Source: Rotaria macrura
Taxonomy: Eukaryota > Rotifera > Eurotatoria > Philodinida > Philodinidae
NCBI GenBank assembly: GCA_900239685.1
Contig: OENT01000923.1
Coordinates: forward strand, 1 to 64,000
DNA: 64,000 nt
Direction: 5' to 3'
Each line of letters opens with the position of its first letter. Within the stretch, counting starts at the first letter, position 1. Under the pieces are notes generated by a model. That model was not told where the DNA came from, did no database searches, and was given only the letters and a program-made list of their open reading frames with translations. Positions 59,299 to 64,000 of this stretch are shown piece by piece. A program made the position numbers and the translations under genes.

Positions 59299-59363
59299 GG
59301 GTGTGGGTGTGCACGCCCTCATGAAGAGTCTCTTTAACAACAATCAGCCCGCACACCCACACC
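59299..59363. repeat. Inverted pair of telomere-like GTGTGGGTGTG words
   Basis: GGGTGTGGGTGTGCACGCCC at 59299 is followed 30 bp later by CCCGCACACCCACACC, its reverse complement over about 14-16 bases. The word matches the TGTGGG-type repeat reported for bdelloid telomeres, as I recall it. Confidence 0.55.
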
Positions 59364-59857
59364 TAAAAATCAAATGCCAGGAAACTAATCTTGCTGGCCT
59401 CCATGGAAGATACTGGTAGAATCTTATTTCTTTTTCTGCTCGACCCAGAATACGCAAAAAGTACAGGAAGCTCTGGAAAAATGTATGAAATATTTTTCTC
59501 GTATGAAGTTGGTTTGAATCTGTGAAGTGACACACTGTCGAATTATCTAGAGATGTTCTTTGGAAAAGCCACTTGCAATTTGAGATATCATATCTTTCTT
59601 TTATCATACACACCCAATAGTGTTCCATCAAGAGGTACATCAATATATATGAATAATGATATATAGAAAACATAGGCAATCATTGTTTGTTCTCGGAAAA
59701 ACAGCAAAACATGAGGGAAAATGGACAAAGGTTTTCAATTTCAACATGAGAATAAGATCATTGATGATAAGAGTGTCACACACAAAGAATCATTGTATTA
59801 TTATACCCAAAACAGCAGATAATAAAGATCATGTACAGGTACACAATATGTTACATA

Positions 59858-59919
59858 GAATGTTCCTCATTCCAATAGCTTTTCAAACATTTCGAAAGCT
59901 ATTCGAATGAGGAATGTTC
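59858..59919. repeat. 62-bp hairpin
   Basis: GAATGTTCCTCATTCCAATA and the following GCTTT pair with AAAGCTATTCGAATGAGGAA and the following TGTTC: 25-base arms with three mismatches around a loop of about 12 bases. It could be a small foldback or a structured RNA; nothing else supports an RNA gene. Confidence 0.5.
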
Positions 59920-60260
59920 ACTGTCCATCATGTCAATTAAAATAATTTGATAGATAAGAAAATAATCACTAGGTTTCTTGACAAAAGGTTACGGACGATG
60001 CAAAATGATAACATCGTCCTCCGTCGTATCAGCTAGTTGTATTATACATTGTTTGATTAAATATTTTTGTGCCTTGTTTTATGTACTTTCACCAGAAGTT
60101 TCTATTGCTTTCCTGCGTATATGGTGCAACGATCAAATCTCTGAAGTAAAAAGTAGTTCAAGTGCTTACGCAGTGAAGTACTGTGCTTCTCTAATGCTTG
60201 TCGATCCAAATCATCATGATTGGGATTTTTTTTCAGTGGTTTAGAATCTAAACGAAAAAA

Positions 60261-63200
60261 TTATAAACTATTGATATAAGAATCACTGCAATCTATAATT
60301 ATGTTGAATGCTGTACCAGTTCGTTGTCTTGCTTGTAGTGTACGATCTAGTATCAGTACTGGTACGACAACAGATGATGGTTGCGTCGATGCAAAATTGG
60401 AGTTGGGGCTTGGATCAATGTGACGTTCTAAGGAATTCATCGCTAAGTTTTCAAACTGTGGCATGGCTTCTTGTTTTTTTATATTTGCTTCACTACCGTT
60501 CATAGTGCAATGTGATTGATCAGAAAGCTTTAGTACACGTGTTTGACAAGTCGAACTTCGATTATCAACAGATTTCGAACTGCTGTCGGGTTCATAATGC
60601 TCGTTACCTGAATCTATGCATGAAAAGATGGTACAGAAAAGCAGATGAATTTGAAAGTAGACATTTTACTTTGAGTCTCGTTCGAAACAGGTTCAGAAGT
60701 TTGTTGACCAGTAGCTTTCTCTGTTGATTCCATTGTACCTGATTGTACTTCTTGTTCCTTGATCTAGAAAGTATTTATGAAGAAAACACTGTTACATGGC
60801 TATCGTAAGAATCACTCACGAGTCCAATCGTGGTTTTCTCATGCAACAGTTGCTGATTGTGAGATCTTCCCGTCATATTTAATAAAATAGCTTCCCTATC
60901 GATATTGAGGAACGGTATAGGAGACTGATTAAGGCAATCAAGCTTCCTATACTTACTTGGAAGGTTCAATCCGAGCGTCGGTTTCACTTATCTTCCTTCC
61001 AATACTTCTTTGTTTTGATGATTTCGTTGTGTCTTTCGCTTTCAAAGTACGACCACTGCCCTTGAGTTCATTGGTGAGTTGACCTGTCTGAATTTTGTCA
61101 GTTTTTAAATCATGATTATGATCATTCTCAATCTCGAATATATCTTTATCGTCAACGTGGTTGTTGTCCGGCAAAGAACCATTGTGATCCTGTAGTTGAT
61201 GGTTTTGTCTACAATTTACTTCGCTACGATTGATTTCCCAATTGCACGCATGATCGATATTATTAATTGGTTCATTTCTATTGCTTCTCTGGAAAGAAAA
61301 CACCATCTAGTGATGACATGACAGACCAAGGTAAATTTAAAATGTATTTTAACCTCGCGATGTCTTTGAATGAATCGAACTTGGAGTAATTGAGTTGCAC
61401 TCGGTCTTAGATAAGGATTTTCGATAAACATTCTATATATAGAATTCAAACAATTAATTCATTTAGATACTTCTTCGTACATTCAACAGCATTTGAATTA
61501 TTTTCGAAATCGAAACCAGTAAATGACCAAAACATTGAAAAGCAATGTGAAAATTAATCTTAGTCACATGCAAACTTGTGTAGCGATTGATTGTCAAATG
61601 ACTATTAGGAAATTAATCTGCTTACGGGTTCTGGGAAAACTAAACTTAGACCTTACTAGGAAAGAGAGCATTCAGTTACATTGTGATCCATTTATTCTCA
61701 AAAAGTCTTAGGAATGTGTGGACCCTTTGCATGGATGAAGAATATACAATATGCATGTGTTTACGAAAACGTCCACGAGCTATCGATTCACAAGCAATAT
61801 TTATGATTTATGACCGATTTATTTGAAATATGGCTGGAATCAGTCAAATCCTGTCTGTGATCAAATCCACTTAGCTTAGTCTCTGCTTAACCGAAGTTTG
61901 TGGTAATAAATAGCATACTATCAACGATATCACTTCAGCCAATCTCTACCCTTACTATGTTTTGCATCGCAGAAAGCGAGAGGAAAAACTTTCTTTTGCT
62001 CTAGATATCGTTTGCACATCTACTTACACTTTTGAAGTTACATATTTGTCTGGCAGTCCTACTTTCAACATATGATCCGTACACAATTATAGAATAGGAC
62101 ATCTTGAACTACAAACGAAATTATTACTAAAACTCATTGCCGTTCAGTATCAAAAGAAACAAAGTTGAAAGACAAATGAAGATATCACTAAGAATTGAGA
62201 ATTCTTCAATATATCAGTCATTCATATTCCACTCATATGCTTACACGGTTATCTCCATCCCTGTCACAATCGTACAAGCTTACTTTTTCAGTATATCATC
62301 AAGTTCTTTGGAATAGAGCGTGGGTAATTGAGGTGGCTTACCACACCATATCTTAAATAGAACCTCCAAGAAGTCCTTCCCGTCGAATGCATGTTGAAAT
62401 GTACACATCTCATACAATAAACAACCGACAGACCTCGAATGAGAAAAGAATCGAACAAAAATAATATTCTATTTGATTGTGCTCTTACCATATGTCTGAT
62501 TTTCCGTCGAAGCGATTACAGTTGATGTTTTCCGGAGAGATGAAATGTCTACCAACAAAGAAAACGAAAAATGATACGTCGATTGAAAACTAGTACTCTT
62601 CATTAAGTAGTTACGGTATTTTTGTGAAACGAGTGATTCTATCACATGGCTGAATTTTAATCTGATTCATTACGAAATCGCCAATTTTGATTTTTCCGAA
62701 CTTGAAAAAAATGCTTCGTGTGTTCAAGTTTCGATGAAGTACTTCACATTTATGCATGTATTCAACAGCAATCAATATTGAGATGAGCCAGTCGACCACT
62801 TGATCTTCAGTTAACCGTTGATTGAGTTTTTTCAATTCTTTGAGATGCTGATCTAAGTTACCATCTTCAGAGTATTCAGTCACCATAAAAAGAGTCTCAT
62901 TTTCTATGAAACTCTCATAGAACTAAACAAGCATGACAATCATGAAATCTATAGTGAACGAGCACTATTTTTATTCCGTGCCTACTTCCGCAATATATTC
63001 ATGTTTCAATTGTGAGAGCAGTTGAACTTTATGCAGTAACTCAACTGCTTGTTCCTTATCCATGTCACCCAAACGGATAACTTTTAGTACTTTTCTGATA
63101 CGAAATAAAAAATAGATCAGAATTTTATTGTCATTTTGAACAATTTACGATACACACGGTTCATTGTTCGTTTCAAGATCTGTTACAAGATAGACTGTTC

Positions 63201-63276
63201 CAAAATCAATGTTATCCAATTTCTTCTCTTTTCTATAGCGCTTCTTGTATATTGATGCTTCCTCACGACTCGCCAT
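60261..63276 (-). CDS. NEK-family pseudokinase, ten exons, open frame
   Basis: Exons 63276-63158, 63094-62986, 62922-62615, 62548-62489, 62433-62284, 61432-61354, 61288-60957, 60895-60820, 60763-60670 and 60607-60261 join in frame to 557 residues. Most introns are about 55-65 bp; intron 5 is 851 bp. The kinase domain (about 1-275) is NEK-like: FGTVYLVTD, the VAIK Lys as KVLKVI (44), helix-C Glu near 58, FIENETLFMVTEY, SPEN (183-186), SDIWSVGCLLYEMCTF, and ENPYLRPSATQLL. Key catalytic residues are lost: HRD is HRN (141), the loop Asn is Ser (TRSIF), DFG is DFV (158-160), and the Gly loop is DNIDFG. The remaining 280 residues are a polar Ser/Asn/Asp-rich tail. NEKs act at centrosomes and cilia; this one more likely scaffolds than phosphorylates. 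Confidence 0.9.
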
Positions 63277-64000
63277 AATGATGAAAACCAGCTAAATCAA
63301 CCACTCAGAATCTGGAAAAAAACCAATGGGAAACTGTATTTGTAAAAAAACAGTAGTTATGCTCTGCCAGATAAACAAATTCATTGCACTTAAGAGAGAT
63401 TTCGCCAAGCTATAGACCAAGCCGTCCGGAGGTAAATTTTAGATTTTGAAATTTAGTAATTCGTTTGATAGCTTATGGTATGAGTATACAAAATCCAAAA
63501 TATTAGGGTCAAAGGACATTCTAGTGAAAAGATATAAAGAACACAAGTAAGTCACCCTCATCCAAATACTCAAAAATCATGATTTTTAATTGAATTTCTT
63601 GTCCATCGTATATTTTTATCAAAACTTGACCAAATCTAAAAGTGTCATATATCATTGAATAGCGCAGACTCTGCTCTACTATATCTGATATAGAGCCTTG
63701 CCAAATCATGTTTGACATTGCGTAAAAAAATTGGAAAACAACATTTTATTGAATGTTGAAAAAAACGTTTTTTCTCTTTTTCGGGTCAAAAAGTCACTAG
63801 AGTGTCGAGCCCAGAAAAATAAGACCAGATTCCGAGAGCCCGTGAAAAACTACATCTATTGATATGTAAATCAAAAGAAAAAAACCCGGGTCGTAACACA
63901 AAGTTTTCAAAACAATGCTATTCGTGAAAAAAGTTTTTTATCGTAAAGTTACTATATTCATACATTCATAAGAATTTTCGGTTCTCACAACTTAGTCTAA
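63277..64000. other. Upstream region of the pseudokinase gene; weak ORF
   Basis: A minus-strand frame with ATG 63718 (MSNMIWQGSISDIVEQSLRY ... IFEYLDEGDL) is mildly protein-like, but its end near 63521 has no clear donor and I recognise no family. It could be a first exon of another gene or chance. The rest shows nothing. Confidence 0.35.

Larger units (their letters stand above)
58326..60260. other. No supportable gene; two small inverted repeats
   Basis: Contains the telomere-like inverted pair at 59299-59363 and the hairpin at 59858-59919. Open frames here lack any family signature. Confidence 0.45.

Overview
The window looks like nuclear DNA of a bdelloid rotifer (Rotaria/Adineta type). 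It is AT-rich, roughly two thirds A+T by eye. Where exon joins can be rebuilt, most introns are about 50-65 bp with GT-AG ends. The protein set is also typical of the group: ADP-ribosyltransferases (ARTs) fused to sensor-like repeats (TPR, ankyrin, possibly LRR), B-box and SPRY proteins, NHL propellers and SDR enzymes. The organism is inferred from gene content and architecture; no rRNA or mitochondrial marker is present.

Layout. 0-5 kb: no gene, but a 1.4 kb non-autonomous DNA transposon with inverted ends. 5-8.1 kb (minus): an LRR exon and an ART exon that may be one gene. 9-10.3 kb: a dense array of CAGAATTCTG palindromes, then a broken CRAL-TRIO gene. 11.5-15.1 kb: a cytochrome P450 remnant cut by a 3.1 kb inverted-repeat element. 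15.8-16.1 kb: a small NlpC/P60-like peptidase. 17.6-18 kb: an unrecognised decayed ORF. 21.3-22.7 kb: a TACGG-rich element with a smaller inverted-repeat element nested inside. 27.7-29.5 kb: a weak hypothetical ORF and an SDR oxidoreductase. 33.9-36.2 kb: a four-exon phytanoyl-CoA dioxygenase-like gene with a 718 bp fold-back element just upstream of its start.

38.2-41.6 kb: two pseudogenes, an ankyrin-ART and a casein kinase 1. 45-47 kb: a B-box/coiled-coil exon and a three-exon SPRY domain, with a small transposon between them. 49.6-52.2 kb: an ART-TPR gene with a C-terminal CaaX box and one frameshift in an A/T homopolymer region. 54.6-55.5 kb: a decayed NHL propeller. 56.2-56.7 kb: a hairpin-forming element built from 54-bp repeats. 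60.3-63.3 kb: a ten-exon NEK-family pseudokinase whose rebuilt frame is open throughout.

No operon or single pathway links these genes. The recurring theme is sensor-type repeat domains with ART catalytic domains (three copies, all minus strand) plus TRIM-like B-box/SPRY and LRR parts. This resembles an expanded intracellular defence or signalling repertoire, which is inference. Many genes are broken and transposon remnants are dense, suggesting a dynamic accessory or subtelomeric region. There is an assembly gap (nn) near 21287. Exon boundaries come from reading the sequence by eye; no search or alignment was run.
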